Shown: in pieces, positions 17,196 through 25,746 of the stretch
Layout of the letters: each line of letters starts with the position of its first letter
How positions within the stretch are numbered: position 1 is the first letter of the stretch
NCBI RefSeq assembly: GCF_004361815.1
Contig: NZ_SNWA01000002.1
Coordinates: forward strand, 682,001-746,000
DNA: 64,000 nucleotides
Direction of reading: 5' to 3'
DNA from: Paraburkholderia sp. BL10I2N1
Lineage (GTDB): Bacteria > Pseudomonadota > Gammaproteobacteria > Burkholderiales > Burkholderiaceae
The notes under the pieces: generated by a model
Seen by the model: the letters and a program-made list of their open reading frames with translations, nothing else
What the model was told of the DNA's origin: nothing
Database searches by the model: none
Translations under genes and position numbers: made by a program

Positions 17196-18302
17196 TCAAT
17201 ACAGCACAACCGAACGGATCGACTCGCCCTTCTTCATCAGCTCGAAGCCCTCGTTGATGCGTTCGAGCGGCAGACGGTGCGTGATCAGGTCGTCGATGTT
17301 GATCTTGCCTTCCATGTACCAGTCGACGATCTTCGGCACATCGGTGCGGCCGCGCGCGCCACCAAAAGCCGAGCCCTTCCACTCGCGGCCCGTCACCAGC
17401 TGGAACGGCCGCGTGCTGATTTCTTCGCCCGCGGCCGCCACCCCGATGATGAACGACTGGCCCCAGCCCTTGTGCGTGCATTCGAGCGCCTGACGCATGA
17501 CCTTCGTGTTGCCGATGCATTCGAACGAGTAGTCCGCGCCGCCATCCGTCAATTGCACGATGTGGTCGACCACGTTCTCGACTTCGTTCGGGTTGATGAA
17601 GTGCGTCATGCCGAACTTCTTCGCCAGTTCGACGCGGCCTGGATTCAGGTCGACACCGATGATTTTGTCGGCACCGACCATCTTTGCGCCCTGAATCACG
17701 TTCAGGCCGATGCCGCCCAGACCGAACACGACGACATTCGCGCCCGCCTCGACCTTCGCCGAATACACCACGGCGCCGACGCCCGTCGTCACCCCGCAGC
17801 CGATGTAGCAGATCTTGTCGAACGGCGCGTCTTCACGCACCTTCGCGACCGCGATTTCCGGCACCACGATGTAGTTCGAGAACGTCGACGTGCCCATGTA
17901 ATGAAACAGCGGCCTGCCGTCGATCGAAAAGCGCGACGTCGCATCGGGCATGAGGCCCTTGCCCTGCGTCGAGCGGATCGCCTGACACAGGTTGGTCTTG
18001 CGCGACAGGCAGAACTTGCACTGGCGGCATTCCGGCGTGTAGAGCGGAATCACATGATCGTCCTTCTTCAGCGTGCCGACACCGGGACCGACATCGACGA
18101 TGACACCCGCACCCTCATGACCCAGAATCGCCGGGAAGATGCCTTCCGGGTCCGCGCCCGACAGCGTGAAGTAGTCGGTGTGGCAGATGCCCGTTGCCTT
18201 CACCTCAATCAGCACCTCGCCCGCACGCGGTCCTTCGAGATCGACCTCTTCGATCGTCAACGGCGCGCCGGCCTTCCATGCGATTGCTGCTTTTGTTCTC
18301 AT
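17196..18302 (-). CDS. frmA: S-(hydroxymethyl)glutathione dehydrogenase / class III alcohol dehydrogenase
   Basis: A 368-residue zinc-dependent dehydrogenase that oxidises the formaldehyde-glutathione adduct with NAD+. The catalytic zinc ligands lie in GICHTDYF and GHEGAG, the structural zinc cysteines in CRQCKFCLSRKTNLC, and the Rossmann motif is VFGLGGIGLNV. TQGKGLMPD and FRGSAFGG-like segments are typical of class III. I start it at the ATG at 18302. It is the last gene on the - strand after a MocD-like oxygenase, a MocE-type ferredoxin and a sugar-binding protein. It could therefore remove formaldehyde released by oxidative O-demethylation, which is inference from context. Confidence 0.95.
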   Translation of the reverse strand: MRTKAAIAWKAGAPLTIEEVDLEGPRAGEVLIEVKATGICHTDYFTLSGADPEGIFPAILGHEGAGVIVDVGPGVGTLKKDDHVIPLYTPECRQCKFCLSRKTNLCQAIRSTQGKGLMPDATSRFSIDGRPLFHYMGTSTFSNYIVVPEIAVAKVREDAPFDKICYIGCGVTTGVGAVVYSAKVEAGANVVVFGLGGIGLNVIQGAKMVGADKIIGVDLNPGRVELAKKFGMTHFINPNEVENVVDHIVQLTDGGADYSFECIGNTKVMRQALECTHKGWGQSFIIGVAAAGEEISTRPFQLVTGREWKGSAFGGARGRTDVPKIVDWYMEGKINIDDLITHRLPLERINEGFELMKKGESIRSVVLY

Positions 18303-18422
18303 ATTGCTTCCCTCTGCTGAAGCGTTTGTTGTTCGGATTCGGCACTGTCCGGCCACCGTACCGGCCTTGCTCCGGCGATCACCACCACCCCGATTGCGCT
18401 CATCCGCAGTTCCGTGTTGCGC

Positions 18423-19457
18423 TTAGCGATAGCGGCCGGCGAGCGCCGATACCTGCTCGATGTTCTGCGGCGTGATGAATCCCGGTCCGGAACTGATGTT
18501 GCGTGCCTCGTAGACAGGCTTCAGCCCATACTCCTGCAGATGTTTGATGAACTTCGGATCCTTCTCGAGTTCCTTGCGAGCCGCGGCGATGTCCGCGTTG
18601 TGACTCCGGTGCATGATCGCCAGCATGGCGATGGGAATGTACCCCTGCAGATAGGGCTGCTGGTCCGTGCAGAACCTGACGGTGCCATCCTTGATCGCCT
18701 TCGCAACGTCGGAATCAATATCGAACGTCGCAAACCAGATCTTGCCGGCCAGACCCAGTTTGTTCACCGCGCGAATGGTCGGATCCGCGGAAGTCGGTCC
18801 CAACGTCAACACGGCCTGGGTATTCGGGTGAGAACGCAAATAAGCGCTGACCTTCGACTCGATGCCCGTCGGATCCGTCCCGACGTCGAGCGTCGATGCC
18901 TTGGAATCCGCGCCGATCGCATCGCCGAACCCGCGGCAACGCTCGAACGATAGCGGATTGGTTGCGTAGTGGTTCACGCACAGAAATGTCTTGACGCCAT
19001 CCGCCTTCGCTCGCAGCCCAGCTTCCTTGCCTGCCAGGTACTCCGGCTGGCCTACGTGCATCAATGCGCCCAGGTCAGCGCTCTGCTGCTCCGTTCCGGT
19101 ATTGGCGGTGATGAATGGAATGTTCTTTGCCTTCAGCTTCGAAACGGCTCCCTTGAGAAGATCGTAGTCGGCGATGGTGGTCACCACGCCGTCATAGTTA
19201 CGTGCTGCGGCCTGGTTGATCAGTTGCACCATGTCGGCGACATCGCCGTTTGGCGGATTGCGGTAGTCGGTTTGGACGTTGAAGTCAGCGTCGGCCTGCT
19301 TGATACCGTTCTTGACCGTGTTCCACCATGCATCCGAATCCGGCGCATGCGTGATGAAGTCAAAGTGCGCAACCGGTTCTGCATAGGCGCCGGCGCATAG
19401 CCCCAGACTCAACGCTGCGGCAGTCAGACGAAGCATCTTCCCAAGTGGGGATTTCAT
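18423..19457 (-). CDS. Periplasmic sugar-binding protein of ABC type (MocB/RbsB-like)
   Basis: A 344-residue type I periplasmic binding protein. A Sec signal peptide (LTAAALSLGLCAGAYA) precedes the mature start at about residue 27. The fold has the typical HDxxxDxxxWWNTVKNG-like opening, GVVTTIADYDLLKGAV, and GKIWFATFDIDSDVAKAI. GGAG lies before the ATG. It follows the Rieske ferredoxin by 81 bases and precedes frmA by 120. No ATPase or permease gene lies in the window, so it must use a distant transporter or act otherwise. The similarity to rhizopine-binding MocB is by class and context, not proven. Confidence 0.88.
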   Translation of the reverse strand: MKSPLGKMLRLTAAALSLGLCAGAYAEPVAHFDFITHAPDSDAWWNTVKNGIKQADADFNVQTDYRNPPNGDVADMVQLINQAAARNYDGVVTTIADYDLLKGAVSKLKAKNIPFITANTGTEQQSADLGALMHVGQPEYLAGKEAGLRAKADGVKTFLCVNHYATNPLSFERCRGFGDAIGADSKASTLDVGTDPTGIESKVSAYLRSHPNTQAVLTLGPTSADPTIRAVNKLGLAGKIWFATFDIDSDVAKAIKDGTVRFCTDQQPYLQGYIPIAMLAIMHRSHNADIAAARKELEKDPKFIKHLQEYGLKPVYEARNISSGPGFITPQNIEQVSALAGRYR

Positions 19458-19538
19458 AGCTGTCTCCTTGTTTATGTGTATGTGCCGATGTCACGAAATC
19501 GGCGACGCTCGCGTTGCCTCGACTTCGAGACATCGCGG

Positions 19539-19862
19539 TCAATCGGTTGGCAAACCGATGAACACCTTGTTGTCTTCGATCTTCACCGGGTGAGTCACGA
19601 GGTTGATGCAGACGGGCGCACCTTTTGCGATGCCCGTCGGAATGTGAAAACGCCCCATATGCATTGGACATTCGATGATCTCGCCGAACACGAGCCCTTC
19701 GGTCAGGCGCGCCGTTTCATGGGTACAAAGCCCCGCCGATGCGTAGAAGCCGCTTGGCGTGTGATAGATCGCATACAGCCTGTCGTTGTGACTGAACTCG
19801 ATGACGTCTTCTTCGTCGATGTCATCACAGGCGCAGACCGGATGCCATTGCAGGATGTTCAT
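19539..19862 (-). CDS. MocE-type Rieske [2Fe-2S] ferredoxin
   Basis: A 107-residue Rieske ferredoxin. The cluster ligands are CTHETARL near residue 46 and CPMHMGRF near 65, giving the two Cys and two His of a Rieske centre. PVCACDDIDEEDVIEF at the start is typical of the MocE/NirD-like ferredoxins. It should pass electrons from a reductase to the neighbouring di-iron oxygenase, whose stop is 16 bases upstream of this ATG. I start at the ATG at 19862, with a purine-rich ribosome site. No cognate ferredoxin reductase (MocF) is encoded next to it. Confidence 0.9.
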   Translation of the reverse strand: MNILQWHPVCACDDIDEEDVIEFSHNDRLYAIYHTPSGFYASAGLCTHETARLTEGLVFGEIIECPMHMGRFHIPTGIAKGAPVCINLVTHPVKIEDNKVFIGLPTD

Positions 19863-19878
19863 TGCACTCTCTCCGCGC

Positions 19879-20937
19879 TCAGCGCGCTTGAGCCACAAGC
19901 GGCGTTTCGGTGGTGGGTTCGGCTGCGTCGGACGGCGACTTGCCCGGTACGCGCGGCGTGACCATATAGTCAGGGTCGCGCCGTTGCATCCTGAAAACGT
20001 GGAGGATTTCGCCCCACGCGCTAAAGAAGCCTTCGTAGGCCGGCGCGAGGTCTGCCTCGATGGCCTCGCGCAGTTTCGGCAAGGCGTGGAACGGCACGTT
20101 CGGAAACATGTGGTGCTCGACGTGGTAGTTCATGTTCCAGTACAGGAACTGCAAAAACCGGTTCAGCTTGATCGTTCGTGTCGAGTAGCGGTGATCCAGC
20201 TCGTTTTCACGCAGTCCCGTGTGCTGTGTTATCGCAAGCAGTTCATGCAGCCATGCGCCATATGAGCGCGGCAGCAGAAGGAAGACCACCGGGAACCAAC
20301 TGTCGGCGGCGATCGCCCACCCGGCCACGCCGACGTATAGCAACAGGATCACGCGGGAGTTCCGGCACATTGAGCGATATTCGGTGGGCGGCACGACCGC
20401 TTTCGCACTCTTCGAGACGATGCCGAAACTATGCAGGACGATGTTGCCCAGGTGATGAATGCCGTGCGAGACACGCAGAAAATCGGTGGCCAGCTTCAGA
20501 TAGTTCGGTGGCCGCCTGACGGCAATTTCAACGTCGGAGGGGACCGTTGCCGTCAGATGTGTGTAGGTATGGTGTTGCGCATGCGACCACCGGCTGTAGA
20601 TCTGCTCGCGCCATGTCATGAAGCAGATCAGCCAGTGCACCGACTCGTTCAGCCACTCGCTTCTGAACGGCGTGCGATGGCGCAGTTCGTGTTCCATCGC
20701 CTCCGCGAACGCATAGAGCGTTCCATAAAGAAGGAACGCCGGTACACACCAGAGCGTACCGAGCGTCAGCCACGCGAGCACGCCGCTTCCCGCCACGAGG
20801 CCCATGAAGCCGACGAAATGCAGCAGGGCGACGCGATCGTTGCGCCGCGTGACCTCCTTGAGCACCTTCCTGTCGAGCCGGCATTTGTACCAGTCGTCCA
20901 TGGTGATCACTTTCCTGCTGTCTTGCTGGTTGGACAT
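19879..20937 (-). CDS. Fatty-acid-desaturase-family oxygenase (MocD-like)
   Basis: A 352-residue membrane di-iron enzyme. Its three histidine clusters are EHELRHRTPF near residue 82, SHAQHHTYTH near 118 and HVEHHMFP near 275, the iron ligands of the desaturase/hydroxylase family. Hydrophobic segments lie at about 40-75 and 195-235. Paired with a MocE-type ferredoxin it matches the mocD/mocE pair of rhizopine catabolism, thought to remove an O-methyl group. A lipid desaturase remains possible. The start is the ATG at 20937; a GTG at 20946 is an alternative. It heads the - strand gene set and has a good promoter upstream. Confidence 0.85.
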   Translation of the reverse strand: MSNQQDSRKVITMDDWYKCRLDRKVLKEVTRRNDRVALLHFVGFMGLVAGSGVLAWLTLGTLWCVPAFLLYGTLYAFAEAMEHELRHRTPFRSEWLNESVHWLICFMTWREQIYSRWSHAQHHTYTHLTATVPSDVEIAVRRPPNYLKLATDFLRVSHGIHHLGNIVLHSFGIVSKSAKAVVPPTEYRSMCRNSRVILLLYVGVAGWAIAADSWFPVVFLLLPRSYGAWLHELLAITQHTGLRENELDHRYSTRTIKLNRFLQFLYWNMNYHVEHHMFPNVPFHALPKLREAIEADLAPAYEGFFSAWGEILHVFRMQRRDPDYMVTPRVPGKSPSDAAEPTTETPLVAQAR

Positions 20938-21006
20938 GAATCGCACCCTGTGCTTGATGTTCGCGGCGATGATGAGTTACGTGATGCATTGATCATCCTT
21001 GAGTGC

Positions 21007-21035
21007 ATTTAAGTCTCTTTATGAGGTATCGTCAA
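21007..21035 (-). promoter_or_regulatory. Sigma70-type promoter of the mocD-like operon
   Basis: On the - strand, TTGACG (21030-21035) and TTAAAT (21007-21012) are separated by exactly 17 bases, close to the sigma70 consensus. Transcription would start roughly 70 bases ahead of the oxygenase start codon. The palindromic operator candidate lies 5 bases upstream of the -35 box. Confidence 0.6.
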
Positions 21036-21040
21036 ACTCT

Positions 21041-21055
21041 AAAATGACTCATTTT
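21041..21055. promoter_or_regulatory. Perfect 15-bp palindrome, candidate LacI-family operator
   Basis: AAAATGA-C-TCATTTT is a perfect inverted repeat around a central C, in the gap between the divergent oxygenase and LacI genes. A single half, AAAATGA, recurs near 21154, closer to the LacI start. Spacing next to the -35 box of the - strand promoter fits control of both genes by the neighbouring regulator. Confidence 0.55.
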
Positions 21056-21207
21056 GAGACCATTAGGGTATTCCACAAGTGCGCGACCCCGTTTTACTGC
21101 AGGGTTTACCGGCTCGCATCACAAGGAGCCTCAAAAGACTCAGTTCTTGAGGCAAAATGAGGGCTGCAAGGGCGGGGTCCTCGCGCCACGACAACCGGGA
21201 ATGCACG

Positions 21208-22233
21208 ATGAAGGGCAAGCCGACGCTGAAGCAACTCATGGAGATGACACAACTCAGCCGGGCGACAATCGATCGCGCGCTGAACAACCGGCCTGGGGTC
21301 CATCCGCGTACGCGAAGCGCAGTCGACGCGGCGCTGAGGCAACTGGGCTCCGGCTCGCAGGCACGCGTGTCGCCTGCCGTGCGGCAGCGCAGTTACGCGT
21401 TCAGGTTGCTGGCCCAGGCAGGGGACGCCTTTACCGATGAGTTGACTCGAAGCGCGGCCGAACTTGAAGCGGAATTTGCCGCATCGGAGGTGCGACTGGA
21501 AATCATAAGCTGCGTGGGCGCTTCGGACGACGATGTGGCTGCAAGCCTGCGCGACACTGCCGATGCAGCAGACGGCATTGCAATCATCTGCACGAACACG
21601 GCGGCGACGACCGCGGCCCTGCGCAAATGCATGGCAGCCGGCAAGCCGGTCGTTACGCTGATTACCGATGTCGATGCCGACGCCCGTCATACCTACGTGG
21701 GTGTCAATAACCGGGCAGCCGGGCAGTCCGCCGCGTTTCTCATCGGGCGGCATTTGCAGGCACACACATCGCCCGACGTCGCGGTGGTCGTCGCGACGTT
21801 TTCCTACACCTGCCACGAGGATCGGGAGATCGGTTTCCGCTCTCTCTTGAGGCAGCGGTTCCCAAACGTCAATCTGATCGAGGTCATCAAGGGCGCGGAT
21901 TCCGGGGCCGCCACCTATGAGGCGACCCGGCGCTTTCTGGACGAGCACGGCAAGCTCGATGCCATTTACAACGTGGCGGGAGGAAACGAAGGCCTGGCTG
22001 CGGCGCTGCGCGAACGCGACCTTGTGGGTCGGACGGTCTATGTCACCCACGAAGTCAACCGGGTAACTGAGCCGCTTTTGCGTGCCGACGCGATCGATTA
22101 CCTGCTTACACAGGACCTTCGGCTCCTGCTGCGTACGGCGGTCGAGCACCTGAAATCCGCATGTGAAGGTCAGGTTGTTCCCGCCCAGGCAATCATCCCG
22201 ATAGAGACGTATTCCCGCTACTCGCTGTATTAG
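21208..22233 (+). CDS. LacI family transcriptional regulator
   Basis: A 341-residue regulator. The N-terminal HTH reads TLKQLMEMTQLSRATIDRAL with a hinge-like region NNRPGVHPRTRSAV, and a type I periplasmic-binding-protein fold sensor domain covers about 60-335 (GIAIICTNTAA, TLITDVDADARHTYVGVNN). That sensor fold usually binds sugars or polyols, in line with the sugar-binding protein encoded across the divergent promoter. I start at the ATG at 21208. It is the probable local regulator of the oxygenase-ferredoxin-binding protein-frmA genes. Confidence 0.9.
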   Translation: MKGKPTLKQLMEMTQLSRATIDRALNNRPGVHPRTRSAVDAALRQLGSGSQARVSPAVRQRSYAFRLLAQAGDAFTDELTRSAAELEAEFAASEVRLEIISCVGASDDDVAASLRDTADAADGIAIICTNTAATTAALRKCMAAGKPVVTLITDVDADARHTYVGVNNRAAGQSAAFLIGRHLQAHTSPDVAVVVATFSYTCHEDREIGFRSLLRQRFPNVNLIEVIKGADSGAATYEATRRFLDEHGKLDAIYNVAGGNEGLAAALRERDLVGRTVYVTHEVNRVTEPLLRADAIDYLLTQDLRLLLRTAVEHLKSACEGQVVPAQAIIPIETYSRYSLY

Positions 22234-22278
22234 GGCCTGTCGTCGCGACGACGGAAATGCAGGGACGGCCCCTTCGTT

Positions 22279-22767
22279 CTAGCTCTCCGAGCGCTTCAGC
22301 CGCATTGAAACGGAGAAGCGCTCTGCCGGATGGACGCTCACGGATACCTCGAACGTTTCTCCAGCAGCATCCAGATACCTCCGGACGATTTCGAGCGCCG
22401 CGGACCCCTGCTCCACGTGCAGCCGTTCTGCCATTTCCGCCGACACCAGCACTGCGTGCACGTCCTGCTGGATCTCCGCGATGCACCGTCCGTAGTGCGC
22501 TTCGATCAGTGCGCTGATCAGGGTATCGGGTTGCTCGCGAGCGGCCTGCGCGACTTCGGTGTACGCCGGGTCCATATAGACGTCGGTCCATCCCACCGGC
22601 GCACTGTCCTTGTTTCTATCGATACGCAGGCTCGATATCCGCAGCCAGCGTACGCCGGCGGCACATTTCAGCGTCTTCGCAAGCTTGCCCTGCGCCGTGA
22701 TCTGGTCTGTCGACTGCACTCGACGTAAGTGCTCGGACATATTGAAAATCAACCGGCCCCGATCCAT
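22279..22767 (-). CDS. UTRA-domain protein, GntR/HutC regulator lacking its DNA-binding domain
   Basis: About 162 residues that match only the UTRA effector-binding domain of HutC-type GntR regulators: a linker (RLIFNMSEHL), VRWLRISSLRI, VGWTDVYMDPAYTEV and AALEIVRRYLD. The winged-helix domain of about 70 residues that should precede it is missing. The DNA upstream, in all - strand frames, does not encode it; instead the divergent lyase gene begins 30 bases away. It is probably a remnant left by a deletion or rearrangement, though a stand-alone effector-binding role cannot be excluded. Confidence 0.65.
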   Translation of the reverse strand: MDRGRLIFNMSEHLRRVQSTDQITAQGKLAKTLKCAAGVRWLRISSLRIDRNKDSAPVGWTDVYMDPAYTEVAQAAREQPDTLISALIEAHYGRCIAEIQQDVHAVLVSAEMAERLHVEQGSAALEIVRRYLDAAGETFEVSVSVHPAERFSVSMRLKRSES

Positions 22768-22797
22768 CTGCCTTTACCGCACTTTCACGAGGTCGCA

Positions 22798-24168
22798 ATG
22801 ACGAATCGCACTCTCTCGATGGCCAGCACCGTGGTCGATTCCATCCTGTTTCGCGATGCTCTCGGCACCGCGAAAATGCGCGCACTGTTCTCCGATTACG
22901 CGCTCGTGCAGCGCTACATCGACGTCGAAGTGGCACTGGCGAAAGCCGAGGCGCGCATCGGCGTGATTCCCGTTGAAGCGGCGGAGATGATTGCGCGCGA
23001 ATCCAGCATCGAGCGGATCGACTTCGATCACATGCGCGAAGAAACCGATATCGTCGGCTACCCCATCCTGCCGCTCGTTCATCAACTCGTCGACATGTGC
23101 GGCGAAGCCGGTCGTTACGTCCATTGGGGTGCGACGACGCAGGACATCATGGACACGGCGGTGTCTCTCCAGGTGCGCGATGCACTCGACGCAATCGACA
23201 GCGACATACGCGAACTGCGCGCCATCCTCGCCGGCCTGGCGAAGAAGCATCGCGACACGCCGATGGCCGGCCGCACGCATTCGCAGCAGGCGCTGCCTGT
23301 CACCTTCGGCTACAAGGTGGCGATCTGGCTCGCGATGTTCGACAGGCATCAGGAAAGGCTTGCGCAATTGCGCCCACGCGTAGCGGTCGTCGAATTCGCA
23401 GGCGCGGCAGGAACGCTGGCGTCGCTCGGCGAGAAAGGTTTCGAGGTCCAGAAGGCGCTCGCCGAAGAACTCGGACTCAGTGTGCCCGCGACGACATGGC
23501 ACGTCGCACGCGATGGATTTGCCGAAGCGGTGAACCTGCTCGCGCTCGTGACCGGCTCGCTCGGCAAGATCGCGCTCGACATCATGATCATGGCGTCGAC
23601 GGAATTTGCCGAGGTCTACGAGCCCTTCGTCAAAGGCCGCGGCGCGAGCAGCACCATGCCGCAAAAGCGCAATCCGATTTCCAGCGAGTTGATGCTGGCC
23701 GCTGCGAAAGCGGTGCGCCAGCACGCGGGACTGATGGTCGACGCGATGATCCAGGACTTCGAGCGCGCGACTGGGCCATGGCATGCCGAATGGATCGCGA
23801 TTCCCGAGAGCTTCATCCTGTCAGCCGGTGCGCTGCACCAGGCGAAATTCGCGCTCGGCGGCCTGATCGTCGATACCGACCGCATGGAGCACAACCTCGG
23901 CATCAGCAAAGGGTTGATCGTGACCGAGGCCGTGATGATGGGGATGGCGCCGTTCACGGGCCGCCAGCAGGCACATGACATCGTGTACGACGCCTGTCGC
24001 ACGGTGAACGAAAAAGGCGGGACGCTCGCTGACGCGCTGGCCGCCATGCCCGAAGTCAGTGTGCATTTCGACCGCGCGTCGATCGACCGCATGACCGATC
24101 CCGCCAACTACCTTGGGCTCGCGCCGCAAATGGTGGACCGGGCTGTAGAACTGTCCAGCGTGATCTGA
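22798..24168 (+). CDS. Class-II fumarase/aspartase superfamily lyase (PcaB/PurB-like)
   Basis: A 456-residue enzyme of the superfamily that includes adenylosuccinate lyase and 3-carboxymuconate cycloisomerase. The signature GASSTMPQKRNPIS lies near residue 280, with the conserved VHWGATTQDIMDT near 103 and MAGRTHSQQALPVTFGYK near 155. These enzymes add or remove a group beta to a carboxylate. The sequence is nearer PcaB than PurB in the signature, but no protocatechuate genes lie here, so the substrate is open. It starts at 22798. A dicarboxylate symporter follows 34 bases later, so both may handle an imported organic acid. Confidence 0.82.
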   Translation: MTNRTLSMASTVVDSILFRDALGTAKMRALFSDYALVQRYIDVEVALAKAEARIGVIPVEAAEMIARESSIERIDFDHMREETDIVGYPILPLVHQLVDMCGEAGRYVHWGATTQDIMDTAVSLQVRDALDAIDSDIRELRAILAGLAKKHRDTPMAGRTHSQQALPVTFGYKVAIWLAMFDRHQERLAQLRPRVAVVEFAGAAGTLASLGEKGFEVQKALAEELGLSVPATTWHVARDGFAEAVNLLALVTGSLGKIALDIMIMASTEFAEVYEPFVKGRGASSTMPQKRNPISSELMLAAAKAVRQHAGLMVDAMIQDFERATGPWHAEWIAIPESFILSAGALHQAKFALGGLIVDTDRMEHNLGISKGLIVTEAVMMGMAPFTGRQQAHDIVYDACRTVNEKGGTLADALAAMPEVSVHFDRASIDRMTDPANYLGLAPQMVDRAVELSSVI

Positions 24169-24261
24169 CGACATTCGAGCGCGCGGCGTGGAGGAGCATA
24201 CGATGAGCAACGCAAACGCATCACACGACGAACCGGTCGTCACCCCCCTGAGGAAGCTGCC

Positions 24262-25617
24262 GTGGTACCGCAGCTAGGCATGCAGGTATTGCTGGCGCTG
24301 GTACTCGGCATCGCGGTGGGTCTGGTCTTTCCGAAGTTCGGCTCGCAACTGAAGGTGTTGGGCGACGTTTTCCTCTCGCTCATCAAGGCGGGCGTCGCGC
24401 CGCTGGTGTTCCTCACGATCGTGCACGGCATTGCGTCGGCAGGCGACGTGAAGAGCGCAGGCCGCGTCGGCTGGCGCTCGATCGTCTACTTCGAAGTCGT
24501 CTCGACGATCGCTCTCATGGTCGGCCTGCTCGCCGGCAACCTGCTGCAAACGGGCAAGGGCATGACCCCAGTCGCGGTCGGCGCCATGCCGGCGTCCGCG
24601 GCGAAAGTCGTGCCTCAGGGTTTCAGCGAGTTCATCATGCACCTCGTGCCCGATAACTTCATCGGCGCATTCGCCAAAGGAGAATTGCTGCAGGTCGTGG
24701 TACTCGCGGTGATGGTTGGCATCGGCATTCTCGCCATTCCGGAGCGCCGGCGCGTCATGATCAACGAAGGCCTCGATCTCGTCTCCGAGGTGCTGTTCTC
24801 GTTTATCAACCTCGTCATGAAGCTGGCGCCTCTCGGCACCCTCGGCGCCATCGCCTACTCGGTGGGCAGCAACCGCACTGCCGTGCTGATCGCGCTGGCC
24901 CAGCTTGTCTTCAGCTTTTACGCGGTCGTGGTGCTGTTTATCGTCGTCGTGATGGGCATCATCGCAAAGCTGGCGGGATTCAGCCTGTGGCGCTTCCTCC
25001 GCTATATCAAGGACGAGATATTCATCGTGCTCGGTACGGCGTCGTCGGAAAGTGCGCTGCCACGCCTCTTGATCAAGCTCGAACGGCTCGGCTGTGCGAA
25101 GCAGACCGTCGGCCTCGTGCTGCCGACAGGCTATGCGTTCAACCTGGACGGCACGTCGCTGTTCATGTCGATCGGCGTGATGTTCATCGCGCATGCCTAC
25201 GGTGTGCCAATCACGCTCGAGCAGCAGATCGGTTTGCAGTTGCTCATGCTATTGACATCCAAAGGCGCAGCGACCGTGTCGGGCGGTTCGTTCGTGGTGT
25301 TCGCCGCGACGGTCACCTCGACGGGCATTCTTCCGGTCGAAGGGCTGGCAGTGATCTTTCGCGTCTACCGCTTCATGTCAATGGCGATCGCGACTTGCAA
25401 TACGATCGGCAACAGCCTCGCGACGGTCGTCATCGCGAAATGGTCACGAACGTTCGACGCGACCATCGCAGAACGCCACCTCTATCCCGAGCGATATCCG
25501 GACACTGCGCGAACTGACGCACGGCTCGACGACGGCAACCTTCTGCCGGAAGACGTGAGCGATGCGAATCCACACCCCGCAGGCATTTCGATTAAAAGTG
25601 CGGGCACGACGCATTGA
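24262..25617 (+). CDS. Dicarboxylate:cation symporter (DctA-like), N-terminus frameshifted
   Basis: Integral membrane symporter of the DAACS family, importing C4-dicarboxylates or glutamate/aspartate. Family motifs include TSSSESALPRL-like ASSESALPRLL, LPTGYAFNLDG and TSKGAATVSGGSFVV. The original start appears to be the ATG at 24203, with GGAGG nine bases upstream: it encodes MSNANASHDEPVV and then LPWYR, which fits the DctA N-terminus. That frame stops at TAG 24275-24277. The QLGMQVLLALVLG continuation is in another frame, open from a GTG at 24262. One lost base near 24270 explains this. The protein may be made from the GTG, or the gene may be broken. Confidence 0.8.
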   Translation: MVPQLGMQVLLALVLGIAVGLVFPKFGSQLKVLGDVFLSLIKAGVAPLVFLTIVHGIASAGDVKSAGRVGWRSIVYFEVVSTIALMVGLLAGNLLQTGKGMTPVAVGAMPASAAKVVPQGFSEFIMHLVPDNFIGAFAKGELLQVVVLAVMVGIGILAIPERRRVMINEGLDLVSEVLFSFINLVMKLAPLGTLGAIAYSVGSNRTAVLIALAQLVFSFYAVVVLFIVVVMGIIAKLAGFSLWRFLRYIKDEIFIVLGTASSESALPRLLIKLERLGCAKQTVGLVLPTGYAFNLDGTSLFMSIGVMFIAHAYGVPITLEQQIGLQLLMLLTSKGAATVSGGSFVVFAATVTSTGILPVEGLAVIFRVYRFMSMAIATCNTIGNSLATVVIAKWSRTFDATIAERHLYPERYPDTARTDARLDDGNLLPEDVSDANPHPAGISIKSAGTTH

Positions 25618-25746
25618 TTCCAGGCGGCCCGCATCATCCATCTCTGCGTTGCAGGTTTCGCGCGCCGTCGAAATGAGTTGCCTGGCGATGGGAACCCAAG
25701 TCGCAGTCGTCCAGCGGTTACCCAGACACATCGCACACCGGTGTGT

